Positions 1 to 5,850 of a stretch of DNA of 6,125 nt are shown here, piece by piece (the stretch's first letter is position 1; every line of letters begins with the position of its first letter). The stretch comes from Clostridia bacterium (GTDB lineage Bacteria > Bacillota > Clostridia > Peptostreptococcales > Anaerovoracaceae): positions 1 through 6,125 of the forward strand of contig BNUG01000083.1 of assembly GCA_025997195.1 (NCBI GenBank), in the 5' to 3' direction. The notes below the pieces were generated by a model. It worked only from the letters and a program-made list of their open reading frames with translations, had not been told where the DNA came from and made no database searches. Position numbers and translations under genes: made by a program.

Positions 1-16
1 AGATGCTCTGTTTCAA

Positions 17-125
17 TGTCCAATCGCGCGGAACTGATGCTCAATCTCTGCGGATGGGGTGTCCAATCTGCGCGGCACACATGTCCAACCCAGCCGATCC
101 GCCTGCTCAATTCAGACGGCATATC
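17..125. repeat. Five degenerate 22-bp tandem repeats, resembling an IS21-family terminus
   Basis: Five units begin at 17, 38, 60, 82 and 104, with spacings of 21, 22, 22 and 22. Each starts TGTCCAA or TGCTCAA and most carry a GCGG or GACGG core about 10 bases later. IS21-family elements are known for multiple terminal repeats of about this size and style, with ends of the form TG...CA. A CA at 126-127 directly precedes the start of hairpin-repeat homology at 128 and would suit an element end. If so, the transposase genes lie beyond the left edge. No istA or istB coding sequence is visible here, so the family call rests only on repeat pattern. Confidence 0.42.
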
Positions 126-127
126 CA

Positions 128-173
128 TCCTGTTCCCATTTCTACCAACAAGACATCGGAACCGATTTGTCCT
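128..173. repeat. Diverged, truncated copy of the hairpin repeat (copy 0)
   Basis: Positions 128-152 (TCCTGTTCCCATTTCTACCA and the following bases) match the loop region of hairpins A, B and C with one substitution. The right arm follows in degraded form (GACATCGGAACCGATTTGTC), having lost most of the CCCC tract. The left arm is not recognisable because the 22-bp repeat array adjoins instead. Orientation is the same as copies A-C. The ankyrin gene stops (TAG, 178-180) a few bases beyond this remnant. Confidence 0.55.
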
Positions 174-177
174 ATCA

Positions 178-1470
178 CTATTTGTCACGCTCCCTGAGAG
201 GGTCAATTTGCATCACTTCTCGATAATACCAATTTCCAACGATTTGCTCATACTGCTCCGGCACATCTGGTTCATCTTTTTCATATACAACCCACCGTGC
301 TGTATAAATGGATGCGTCTTTCGTAATAATGCGATTCCTATTAAAAATTGAAGACTCCATCCCAATAACACAATGACCGTTTACATATTCAATCTTTTTT
401 ACTACAGTACCATTCAAAATATTTTCGACCATTGATACGAGCGATTTATCTACCGTCACATTTTCGCTTGGTTGTGCTTGGAGTTCATTTGATGGGTATT
501 GACGTGAGAAATAAATATCGCAATTGTATGTATTCAGCAAAGTTACCATGTTGTTTAGTTCGTCTACATTTCTTTTCACATAATCTATAATATTTTCTTT
601 TTCCTGTATCATTTCCAGATTTTCTGCAACACTTATTTCTTGCCCTGCTTGATCCGGATTTACAGGAGAGTCAACGTGAGAATAGTGTTTTAATAACTCC
701 ACAATTTCGTCATATTTATTTGCTATTGCATAATCCATCGCGGTACGTTCGTACCAATCCCTGATTTTTGGATTTGCGCCTTTTATGAGCAAGTATTCAG
801 CTACATCGACAGCATTTTTTCGTGCAGCACCTATTAATGCCGTTTCCGCCGATAGTGTTTGTTTATCGACAATCATTCCTGCATCTTCAATGAGATAGCT
901 TACAATACCTAAATTGTTATCGCACGCAGCATCGTATAAGATTGAAGAATCCAGACTTGTGCCATTATCGATCAATAAACGAAAGATATTGTTAATCATT
1001 TCGTCGTCGACATAGTCTGGATTTTTTCCTAAATAATTATCTGGTGAAAGCAGAGCAAAGATGGGACTTTCTCCGTCACTGGACAGATTCGTATTCGCCC
1101 CGTTTTCTATCAATAGCTTCACCATATCATATTGATTCGGATTTCGGGACACACACGCCATTGTCATGGGTGCCCACCCACCACCGCTATAATTCACATC
1201 GGCACCATGCTCAAGTAGTACCTTTGCTATGTCAACGTTCCCTTTTATACAAGCCTCAGTCAACGGTGATGCTCCCGGAAATTCCGGTAGCCCATTATCT
1301 CTGTTCAATTCTCCGGGGAAAAACAAAATCGCATTGACGCGGTTTAGATCATCATTGCGAATTGCGTCATTCAATACCGCTGTATACACCGCCGGGTAAA
1401 ATAATACTGCCAATCCAACCACGATTATGATGAATATACCCCGCTTGATTTTTTTCGTATTTACTTTCAT
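178..1470 (-). CDS. Membrane-anchored ankyrin-repeat protein with a C-terminal domain shared with the nearby lipoprotein
   Basis: The product is 430 residues from the ATG at 1470, which has GGGAG five bases upstream. An earlier in-frame ATG at 1572 would translate the hairpin repeat and is rejected. Basic residues (KKIKR, 6-10) precede one hydrophobic segment (about 11-33), predicting an N-in signal anchor with the rest outside the cytoplasm. About four to five ankyrin repeats follow (66-265), for example SPLTEACIKGNVDIAKVLLE, VKLLIENGANTNL and AEYLLIKGANPKIRD; some are degenerate. Residues 292-420 resemble the lipoprotein encoded at 2547-3092: DYV, ELN and the late WYY (414-416) are shared. 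Ankyrin proteins mediate protein binding and are known among immunity proteins of polymorphic toxins, so an immunity role is plausible but inferred. Hairpin A lies just upstream and no promoter is evident. Confidence 0.85.
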   Translation of the reverse strand: MKVNTKKIKRGIFIIIVVGLAVLFYPAVYTAVLNDAIRNDDLNRVNAILFFPGELNRDNGLPEFPGASPLTEACIKGNVDIAKVLLEHGADVNYSGGGWAPMTMACVSRNPNQYDMVKLLIENGANTNLSSDGESPIFALLSPDNYLGKNPDYVDDEMINNIFRLLIDNGTSLDSSILYDAACDNNLGIVSYLIEDAGMIVDKQTLSAETALIGAARKNAVDVAEYLLIKGANPKIRDWYERTAMDYAIANKYDEIVELLKHYSHVDSPVNPDQAGQEISVAENLEMIQEKENIIDYVKRNVDELNNMVTLLNTYNCDIYFSRQYPSNELQAQPSENVTVDKSLVSMVENILNGTVVKKIEYVNGHCVIGMESSIFNRNRIITKDASIYTARWVVYEKDEPDVPEQYEQIVGNWYYREVMQIDPLRERDK

Positions 1471-1485
1471 TGCAACTCCCATTAA

Positions 1486-1525
1486 CAGACAAAAGGGGAC
1501 CAGACAAAAGGGCAGACAAAAGGGA
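1486..1525. repeat. Tandem 12-15 bp copies of the hairpin terminus
   Basis: The outer end of hairpin A is repeated in direct orientation. CAGACAAAAGGGGAC (1486-1500) is followed by CAGACAAAAGGG at 1501 and again at 1513, before the arm proper starts (AGACAAAAGGGG from 1525). Copies B and C show one extra terminus each, on their right sides. Replication slippage or repeated end-joining at the terminus could produce this. Confidence 0.85.
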
Positions 1526-1601
1526 GACAAAAGGGGACGGTTCATACGTCCTGTTCCCATTTTTACCAACAAGACGAATGAACCGTCCCCTTTTGTCCCT
1601 C
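1526..1601. repeat. Long hairpin repeat, copy A (MITE- or REP-like)
   Basis: Left arm 1526-1550 (GACAAAAGGGGACGGTTCAT and five more bases) is the reverse complement of 1573-1597 except for one mismatch. Pairing continues inward to 1555/1568, giving a stem of about 30 positions with two mismatches and a 12-base asymmetric loop, CCCATTTTTACC (1556-1567). The loop gives the element an orientation, identical in copies A, B and C. The GC-rich inner stem is flanked by AAAA and TTTT, so it could act as an intrinsic terminator on both strands. The right end, GTCCCTC, abuts a duplicated gene fragment at 1602 with no intervening base. No transposase is encoded, so mobilisation would have to be in trans. 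Confidence 0.92.
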
Positions 1602-2150
1602 TATTTTCATTGTGCTATCATCAATACGCTCTTTTCACTTCTTCCCGCCGGTTTCGGCTAAATGAAACTCACCTTTTGAGAAATACTCCACATAATGAAC
1701 TTCTTTTAATATTGGCAAAGCGATGAATTTTTTCTCCAGCCGTTTTAGTTTTTCAACAGTTATCTCCTCTACAATATGGTTTTCATTAAAAAATTTCAAT
1801 GCTTTTTCTGCTTGCCGAAATCTTCCGATACCGCATCTTTCCGCATATCCATTCTGAATCAATTTGCTCATGGCGCTGTTCAGTTCGTCAAACGAAAAAG
1901 CCCGGTTTAATGTCTCCCAATTTTCCATAATTATTGTCAAATCGTCGCCTTCTTCATTTGGGGTAAGAGACATCAACAGCCAAAAATCATTAAATGCCCA
2001 TTCAAAAAAACTGTCCGGTAACCGCTTGTTGCCCGGTGTTGTTATTTTCCACAATATTGTCGCGCCGCCTTTTTTTACCCACGGGACAATTCTCTCAAAG
2101 AGCAGTGTATGTACCTCACTCAACGGTTTGTCTACTCCCAATATTATTCG
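1602..2150 (-). pseudogene. Duplicated 3' fragment of the 551-residue gene
   Basis: These 549 bases align without any gap to 3446-3994, the end of the complete gene. I count four differences, at 1635, 1760, 1794 and 2019 (about 99.3% identity). The fragment corresponds to residues 369-551. The change at 1635 turns codon 540 from TGG to TGA. Two others change the protein (A499 to T, N487 to K) and one is silent. No start codon or ribosome binding site exists; the only candidate, a TTG at 2141, has no support. Hairpin A ends at 1601 and hairpin B begins at 2151, so the fragment exactly fills the space between them. It is probably non-coding debris of recent origin. Confidence 0.9.
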
Positions 2151-2236
2151 AGGACAAAAGGGGACGGTTCATACGTCCTGTTCCCATTTTTACCAACAAG
2201 ACGCATGAACCGTCCCCTTTTGTCCCCTTTTGTCTC
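2151..2236. repeat. Long hairpin repeat, copy B
   Basis: Arms are 2153-2177 and 2200-2224, with the same asymmetric loop as copy A. The mismatch in the arm is A to C here, which would be a G-U wobble in minus-strand RNA. The right terminus is repeated once more in tandem (CCCCTTTTGTC, 2225-2236 region). It separates the duplicated gene fragment from the Rhs relic; no convincing target-site duplication flanks it. Confidence 0.92.
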
Positions 2237-2237
2237 G

Positions 2238-2459
2238 CAGAACGTTTTGATCCGGATCGTCTGAATAGTTCTTTGATACCAGCGCGTTCAGTTTGTCATA
2301 GTCATAGGTGACCGTATCCCCGGACGGACTCCTCACCTGTGGTTTCTTTTTTGTTTGATAATATGAGAACTGCTGCCGGCGTGTTCGCTTAAACAGCCTT
2401 TTTGGTTTACCGGAGGCGTTCTCTCTACCTGTATTTTTGTTCGGATCCGTATGAAGTTT
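2238..2459 (-). pseudogene. Rhs/YD-repeat protein relic
   Basis: The minus strand is open for 74 codons from 2459, just after an in-frame TGA (2460-2462), down to hairpin B, and contains no ATG. Its downstream part reads SPSGDTVTYDYDKLNALVSK followed by NYSDDPDQNVL. This fits the YD-repeat signature of Rhs proteins (G-x-x-V-T-Y-x-Y-D-x-L-N-x-L). The upstream part is basic and not recognisable. Rhs proteins are large secreted shells carrying C-terminal toxins, usually followed by an immunity gene. This piece is far too short to function and is cut on its downstream side by the hairpin. Homology is read by eye from one repeat, so the call is moderately secure. Confidence 0.6.
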
Positions 2460-2546
2460 TCAAGGTTCGTGCCGCAGATCAATCTCCAGCCTACAACAGT
2501 GTATCATTCAAAGTAAAAGATAAGAAAAATATTCTGTTTGTTCATA

Positions 2547-3092
2547 TTACGTCCCATATGCCTCAAAATAATACCAATATTCTGTTACTTTTTCATCCCC
2601 GTTTTGAGTTAAATCTTCTTCGGAATATTCCAAACTACGCATTAAAAGACCTTGTGGGTCAGAAACACTGTTTAAGGCTACAAGAATAGCCATATCATCT
2701 CGATGCTTAAATTTTATCGTTCCAATACTAATAATCTGATTTTTATTCAACTGGTTGTTTACTAATTCTATCAGTGTTTTGTTACTTTCCACTTCATTTT
2801 TTCGGCTTTCATCATTACGGTTTACACGTATCATAACATTACCACTATCATCAGAATAGAAAGTAATTGGGAAATCGTATTCGGAAATAAGTTTTGCAAT
2901 TTGGTTTAGTTCCATTTCATTTTGCCTGACATAATCGAATATATACACTTTGGAATCCATACCCGCTATAGCACTCCCTTCATCGGTTTTATTATTCACT
3001 GTATCTATTTCATCACCATATTGACACGCAGAAACAAAGAAAAATATACCCACCACTATTGAGATGCTAATAATATTTTTTATGATTTTCAT
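2547..3092 (-). CDS. Putative surface lipoprotein, possible immunity protein
   Basis: The product is 181 residues. A lysine-containing N terminus and hydrophobic core (about 7-22) lead to a lipobox, VSAC, with Cys23 as the predicted lipidated residue, so the mature protein should sit on the outer face of the membrane. The ATG at 3092 has a strong GGAGG seven bases upstream. Residues 49-180 resemble 292-420 of the ankyrin protein: IFDYVRQN and ELN align with IIDYVKRN and ELN, and both end with a WYY motif (172-175 here). I do not recognise the domain family. A coding remnant stops 14 nt upstream, an arrangement expected for a toxin gene followed by its immunity gene. Immunity is therefore a reasonable inference, not a demonstrated function. 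Confidence 0.82.
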   Translation of the reverse strand: MKIIKNIISISIVVGIFFFVSACQYGDEIDTVNNKTDEGSAIAGMDSKVYIFDYVRQNEMELNQIAKLISEYDFPITFYSDDSGNVMIRVNRNDESRKNEVESNKTLIELVNNQLNKNQIISIGTIKFKHRDDMAILVALNSVSDPQGLLMRSLEYSEEDLTQNGDEKVTEYWYYFEAYGT

Positions 3093-3099
3093 ACTATTT

Positions 3100-3104
3100 C
3101 CTCC
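3100..3104 (-). promoter_or_regulatory. Ribosome binding site of the lipoprotein gene
   Basis: GGAGG on the minus strand lies seven bases before the ATG at 3092 and fixes that start. It lies within the 14-nt gap after the stop codon of the upstream remnant, suggesting the two were once co-translated units of one operon. Confidence 0.85.
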
Positions 3105-3106
3105 GA

Positions 3107-3202
3107 CTACTTAAATTCACTCGAGCGTATATACCAATCATAAGACTGAAAATACTGTCGTTTACCAGTGCCTTGCGCTTTCAGCATCATCTGAATATCA
3201 AG
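3107..3202 (-). pseudogene. C-terminal coding remnant, possibly a toxin tail
   Basis: The frame is open from the edge of hairpin C to a TAG at 3107-3109, about 30 codons. It includes GTGKRQYFQSYDWYIRS followed by SEFK and stop. Residue composition (aromatic, charged, compact) looks like real protein rather than random translation. The upstream part is cut off by the hairpin at about 3201. Because the stop precedes the lipoprotein ATG by 14 nt, the remnant may be the last strand or helix of a polymorphic toxin whose immunity gene survives. The toxin family cannot be named from this much sequence. Two ATGs near its start could in theory initiate a tiny peptide, but they have no visible ribosome binding site. 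Confidence 0.4.
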
Positions 3203-3290
3203 GACAAAAGGGGACGGTTCATACGTCCTGTTCCCATTTTTACCAACAAGACGAATGAACCGTCCCCTTTTGTCCCTCTTTTGTCCCTCG
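3201..3290. repeat. Long hairpin repeat, copy C
   Basis: Arms are 3203-3227 and 3250-3274, and the sequence is nearly identical to copy A through both arms and loop, in the same orientation. The right terminus carries an extra imperfect unit (CTCTTTTGTCCCTC, ending near 3289). A small inverted repeat, CCCTC/GAGGG, follows at about 3285-3297. The element interrupts or replaces the upstream part of the coding remnant at 3107-3202. Confidence 0.92.
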
Positions 3291-3442
3291 TGAGGGGTGA
3301 AAGTAGGCTTCCCGTATAGGTATCCGCTGCCCCCTTCCGCGTTGAAACCGAGTCCGTATTAGATTTTCAGGGTACCCACCGCAGACTGTTTTGTCAGCAA
3401 CCAACTCCTGCGGCAGTGTGTGGTTGTGATGTGTGTAGGTTA
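3291..3442. other. Unassigned segment between hairpin C and the 551-residue gene
   Basis: This stretch of 152 bases looks more GC-rich than its neighbours. One minus-strand frame stays open across it, including HTLPQELVADKTVCGGYPE, and another reads GFNAEGGSGYLYGKPTFTP after a stop. Neither has a start codon or ribosome binding site, and I cannot place either in a family. No terminator is evident after the TAG at 3443-3445. It is probably the remnant of another cassette or mobile element. Confidence 0.35.
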
Positions 3443-5098
3443 CTATATTTTCATTGTGCTATCATCAATACGCTCTTTCCACTTCTTCCCGCCGGTTTCG
3501 GCTAAATGAAACTCACCTTTTGAGAAATACTCCACATAATGAACTTCTTTTAATATTGGCAAAGCGATGAATTTTTTCTCCAGCCGTTTTAGTTTTTCAA
3601 CAGCTATCTCCTCTACAATATGGTTTTCATTAAAAAAATTCAATGCTTTTTCTGCTTGCCGAAATCTTCCGATACCGCATCTTTCCGCATATCCATTCTG
3701 AATCAATTTGCTCATGGCGCTGTTCAGTTCGTCAAACGAAAAAGCCCGGTTTAATGTCTCCCAATTTTCCATAATTATTGTCAAATCGTCGCCTTCTTCA
3801 TTTGGGGTAAGAGACATCAACAGCCAAAAATCATTAAATGCCCATTCAAAAAAACTGTCCGGCAACCGCTTGTTGCCCGGTGTTGTTATTTTCCACAATA
3901 TTGTCGCGCCGCCTTTTTTTACCCACGGGACAATTCTCTCAAAGAGCAGTGTATGTACCTCACTCAACGGTTTGTCTACTCCCAATATTATTCGTATTTT
4001 TTCCGGAGGCAGTTTGCCGTAATCGTCTTCAAATTCACTGCTGTCTATATACCCAAGATAATTCTGGATTTTATCAAGCAATGCGGTCTGTGTTTCAGGA
4101 GAATCGTCCAGTCCTTCCGTGGCATAAATATAGAAATCCACACTACCATCTTTTTTTACGTCCATGATATCTAAGTTGTTCGGATCGAGTATTGTTTTAT
4201 TTTTGATAGCGTTTATTGTTTCCGCTGCTTCTTCAGTTCTATTTCCGGATTTCATTATCTGCTCTATCATTTTCTCTAATGCGCCGGTGACAACCATCTC
4301 GCCTTTTTCATGAAATTCTTTGTATACAGACGCCCACTCTGGAAAAGTCGGATACTCCTCCAATTCCTTCCCGAAACACCTCGGCAATGACAGCGTGACA
4401 TATCCGTCCTGCTCGGAATATTCAGCGTGCTCCGGCATGCTGAGCAGAGAACACTTCTCATTTTTTATGTAGCTGTATGTGAAAAGATAGGGAAGTTTGT
4501 GATGTCGGCGTTTCGTCCGCGATATGCTTATTGATACTTCGTTTTGATAGTCACTCCTTTGATCAAATCCGATACCTGCCGCAAACGAATCCACCCATTT
4601 TTTTTCATCCATTATGTCAGCAATAATGAACTCTACCTTGGAAATCTGTTGCAGCATTTTTTTGAAACGCTCTGCATGGTCCATCAACATTTCATATGTT
4701 ATGAAACTGCTTGGAAACACTACTGTTGTGTACAGTTTCTCATCATAGCTCAATGTAAAATTTAAGCTGAAGTCGCTGCTTCGGCCCGCAACACGTTTTT
4801 CATTTATTCCATCAAAATGTATGCCGCCAAACTCTGATAGTGGAATCAAATCGAAAAAAACATTCTTCGATTCGGAATATCGATATGACTTGCGGTCACC
4901 GAATAGTTGTTTTTTAGAAAACCAAGCACCAAACCGATATAGTTTATGTCCAAAAACATCAAAAATGTTTTCTGCAAACTCGCGGTACTCTTTGTATGAC
5001 CGAAACATCGGTAACTCCGAAACACCTATCATATATACCGCAATCGTTCCATCATCAAACAACTTTTCGGACGTATACTTCCGGCTATTTAAATTCAT
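3443..5098 (-). CDS. Multidomain protein of unknown function with a DUF6572-like segment
   Basis: The product is 551 residues with no signal peptide or membrane segment, so it is probably cytoplasmic. I see three parts. Residues 1-280 form an unrecognised alpha/beta region. Residues about 302-388 (LDPNNLDIMDVKKDGSVDFY onward, with LLDKIQNYLGYIDS) resemble the small DUF6572 domain. Residues 412-490 (FWLLMSLTPN, FSFDELNSAMSKLIQNGYAE) look like a small helical, winged-helix-like module, and a lysine-rich tail follows. The ATG at 5098 lacks its own ribosome binding site: the bases just upstream are a repeat arm, and the start overlaps the stop of a 15-codon ORF as TAATG. It lies 72 nt after the HEPN gene and is likely co-transcribed with it. 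Its 3' third is duplicated at 1602-2150. An immunity-like role is only suggested by the neighbourhood. Confidence 0.8.
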   Translation of the reverse strand: MNLNSRKYTSEKLFDDGTIAVYMIGVSELPMFRSYKEYREFAENIFDVFGHKLYRFGAWFSKKQLFGDRKSYRYSESKNVFFDLIPLSEFGGIHFDGINEKRVAGRSSDFSLNFTLSYDEKLYTTVVFPSSFITYEMLMDHAERFKKMLQQISKVEFIIADIMDEKKWVDSFAAGIGFDQRSDYQNEVSISISRTKRRHHKLPYLFTYSYIKNEKCSLLSMPEHAEYSEQDGYVTLSLPRCFGKELEEYPTFPEWASVYKEFHEKGEMVVTGALEKMIEQIMKSGNRTEEAAETINAIKNKTILDPNNLDIMDVKKDGSVDFYIYATEGLDDSPETQTALLDKIQNYLGYIDSSEFEDDYGKLPPEKIRIILGVDKPLSEVHTLLFERIVPWVKKGGATILWKITTPGNKRLPDSFFEWAFNDFWLLMSLTPNEEGDDLTIIMENWETLNRAFSFDELNSAMSKLIQNGYAERCGIGRFRQAEKALNFFNENHIVEEIAVEKLKRLEKKFIALPILKEVHYVEYFSKGEFHLAETGGKKWKERIDDSTMKI

Positions 5099-5145
5099 TA
5101 GGACAAAAGGGGACGGTCTGTCTTATTTTCTATAGTTTTAGTCAT
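5098..5145 (-). CDS. 15-codon ORF partly made of repeat sequence, coupled to the 551-residue gene
   Basis: The ORF reads MTKTIENKTDRPLLS and stop. A strong AAGGAGG (5156-5162) lies ten bases before its ATG. Its last seven or so codons are the solo repeat arm D. The TAA stop shares its final base with the next ATG (TAATG), a classic termination-reinitiation junction. It may be the broken start of an older gene or a leader ORF; the peptide itself is unlikely to have a function. Confidence 0.45.
   Translation of the reverse strand: MTKTIENKTDRPLLS
5101..5122. repeat. Solo repeat arm (copy D)
   Basis: GGACAAAAGGGGACGG at 5101-5116 equals the outer end of the hairpin repeat, but it continues CTGTCTTA instead of TTCATACG and has no partner arm. 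It may be the scar of a related hairpin variant. It occupies the position where the ribosome binding site of the 551-residue gene would be expected. Confidence 0.75.
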
Positions 5146-5155
5146 AATGATTGAG

Positions 5156-5162
5156 CCTCCTT
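5156..5162 (-). promoter_or_regulatory. Strong ribosome binding site after the HEPN gene
   Basis: AAGGAGG on the minus strand lies eight bases after the HEPN stop codon and ten bases before the ATG of the 15-codon ORF. It is the only good Shine-Dalgarno sequence upstream of the 551-residue gene and probably drives its translation through coupling. Confidence 0.65.
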
Positions 5163-5170
5163 CTATCAAT

Positions 5171-5518
5171 TCAGCTCTTATCTAACCACTCGTCACAGTG
5201 CTTTTTTAATGTAGGAAGATCTTTATTTAGAGTTTCCCATATGGTTTCCGGCTCCATTTCCGAATATGAATGTGCAAAATGATTTCTCATACTTTTCACA
5301 AGACTCCACGGAATAAATGCTCTCGTTTTATTCTTGAAATCCTCACTTAATCTCGCAGACAATTCACCTACCTGCATGATACACATACAGACTGCATTAT
5401 AATAGGCACTATCATTTTGAAAACTCTCGTAACTATCTCCAAAACGCACAATGTATTTCGCTGTTTCCTCGCAATAGTTTCTTATGTGAAATATTATTTG
5501 GAAATCTCTATCGTTCAT
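5171..5518 (-). CDS. hepT: HepT-like HEPN ribonuclease toxin (DUF86 type), type VII toxin-antitoxin
   Basis: The product is 115 residues, typical of the family, and predicted all-helical. The catalytic signature RNHFAHSY at 78-85 is an exact R-x4-H-x-Y motif: R78 and H83 are the expected RNase residues, and Y85 is the tyrosine that characterised HepT toxins have adenylylated by their antitoxin. HEPN toxins of this class cleave RNA in the cytoplasm, usually as dimers. The only in-frame ATG, at 5518, overlaps the end of the antitoxin gene by 11 nt, implying translational coupling; GGAG lies 13 bases upstream, a little far. All key residues are present, so the toxin is predicted active. The precise RNA target cannot be read from the sequence. 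Confidence 0.9.
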   Translation of the reverse strand: MNDRDFQIIFHIRNYCEETAKYIVRFGDSYESFQNDSAYYNAVCMCIMQVGELSARLSEDFKNKTRAFIPWSLVKSMRNHFAHSYSEMEPETIWETLNKDLPTLKKHCDEWLDKS

Positions 5519-5834
5519 ATATTTTCAATTGCTCCTTTTTTATGTTGGTTACAAAGAAAGGCTTCATTCTTGTTGTGTATGGAGATGTCAATACACCTGT
5601 CGTAATCAAATCAATATTATCTGCCCCGAACTCATCTTCCGCTTCCGCAAAAAGACCGCCCATATCTAACGCCGATTTGATATCCGAACCGTCACGGTCA
5701 ATCATTATGTCTATATCGCTGTTTTTTGTTGCTTCGCCTCTGGCATATGAGCCAAAGAGATATACTGCAGCGAGATTGTGTTTTACGGCTAAAGGCGTAA
5801 TTTTCTTTTTTATTTCGTCTATCGTGTAAATCAT
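5508..5834 (-). CDS. mntA: MNT-family minimal nucleotidyltransferase, antitoxin of the HEPN toxin
   Basis: The product is 108 residues from the ATG at 5834. It carries the exact GS-x10-D-x-D signature of minimal nucleotidyltransferases: GSYARGEATKNSDID at 28-42, with G28, S29, D40 and D42, and a third acidic residue at D75 (NIDLIT). In studied pairs this enzyme transfers AMP from ATP to the HEPN tyrosine and so neutralises the toxin. AGGTG lies six bases before the 5834 ATG and only three before the adjacent ATG at 5837, favouring 5834. Longer in-frame extensions run into repeat sequence and are rejected. The antitoxin-first order and the overlap with the toxin gene fit the type VII arrangement. 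Confidence 0.9.
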   Translation of the reverse strand: MIYTIDEIKKKITPLAVKHNLAAVYLFGSYARGEATKNSDIDIMIDRDGSDIKSALDMGGLFAEAEDEFGADNIDLITTGVLTSPYTTRMKPFFVTNIKKEQLKIYER

Positions 5835-5850
5835 CATGTTCACCTGATTA

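Noticed and set aside
1471..1572. N-terminal extension of the ankyrin protein to an ATG at 1572
   Set aside because: The extra 34 residues are a translation of hairpin A and its tandem ends. The ATG at 1470 has a GGGAG at good spacing and is followed directly by a normal signal-anchor sequence.
1635..2141. Independent 168-residue gene starting at TTG 2141
   Set aside because: It is the copied 3' end of the 551-residue gene with a premature stop. No ribosome binding site or promoter precedes the TTG.
1427..2311. Plus-strand ORFs over the hairpins, giving repeated IRPVPIFTNKT-type peptides
   Set aside because: They recur because the hairpin itself is repeated. Most have no ribosome binding site, and they run antisense to better-supported genes or relics.
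3120..3165. Promoter for the lipoprotein gene (TATGAT or TATATA near 3130-3145)
   Set aside because: The -10-like strings are plausible, but no acceptable -35 is found at the right distance, and the region is also explained by the coding remnant.
1486..3290. CRISPR array
   Set aside because: The repeats are long inverted hairpins separated by 0.5-1 kb of unrelated gene-bearing DNA, not short direct repeats with uniform spacers.
1526..3290. Integron attC sites
   Set aside because: The hairpins lack the R-box core GTTRRRY/RYYYAAC layout, and no integrase is visible. Cassette-like spacing alone is not enough.
3708..4167. Plus-strand ORFs opposite the 551-residue gene
   Set aside because: They are antisense shadows; the same shadow appears opposite the duplicated fragment, as expected from the duplication rather than from selection.
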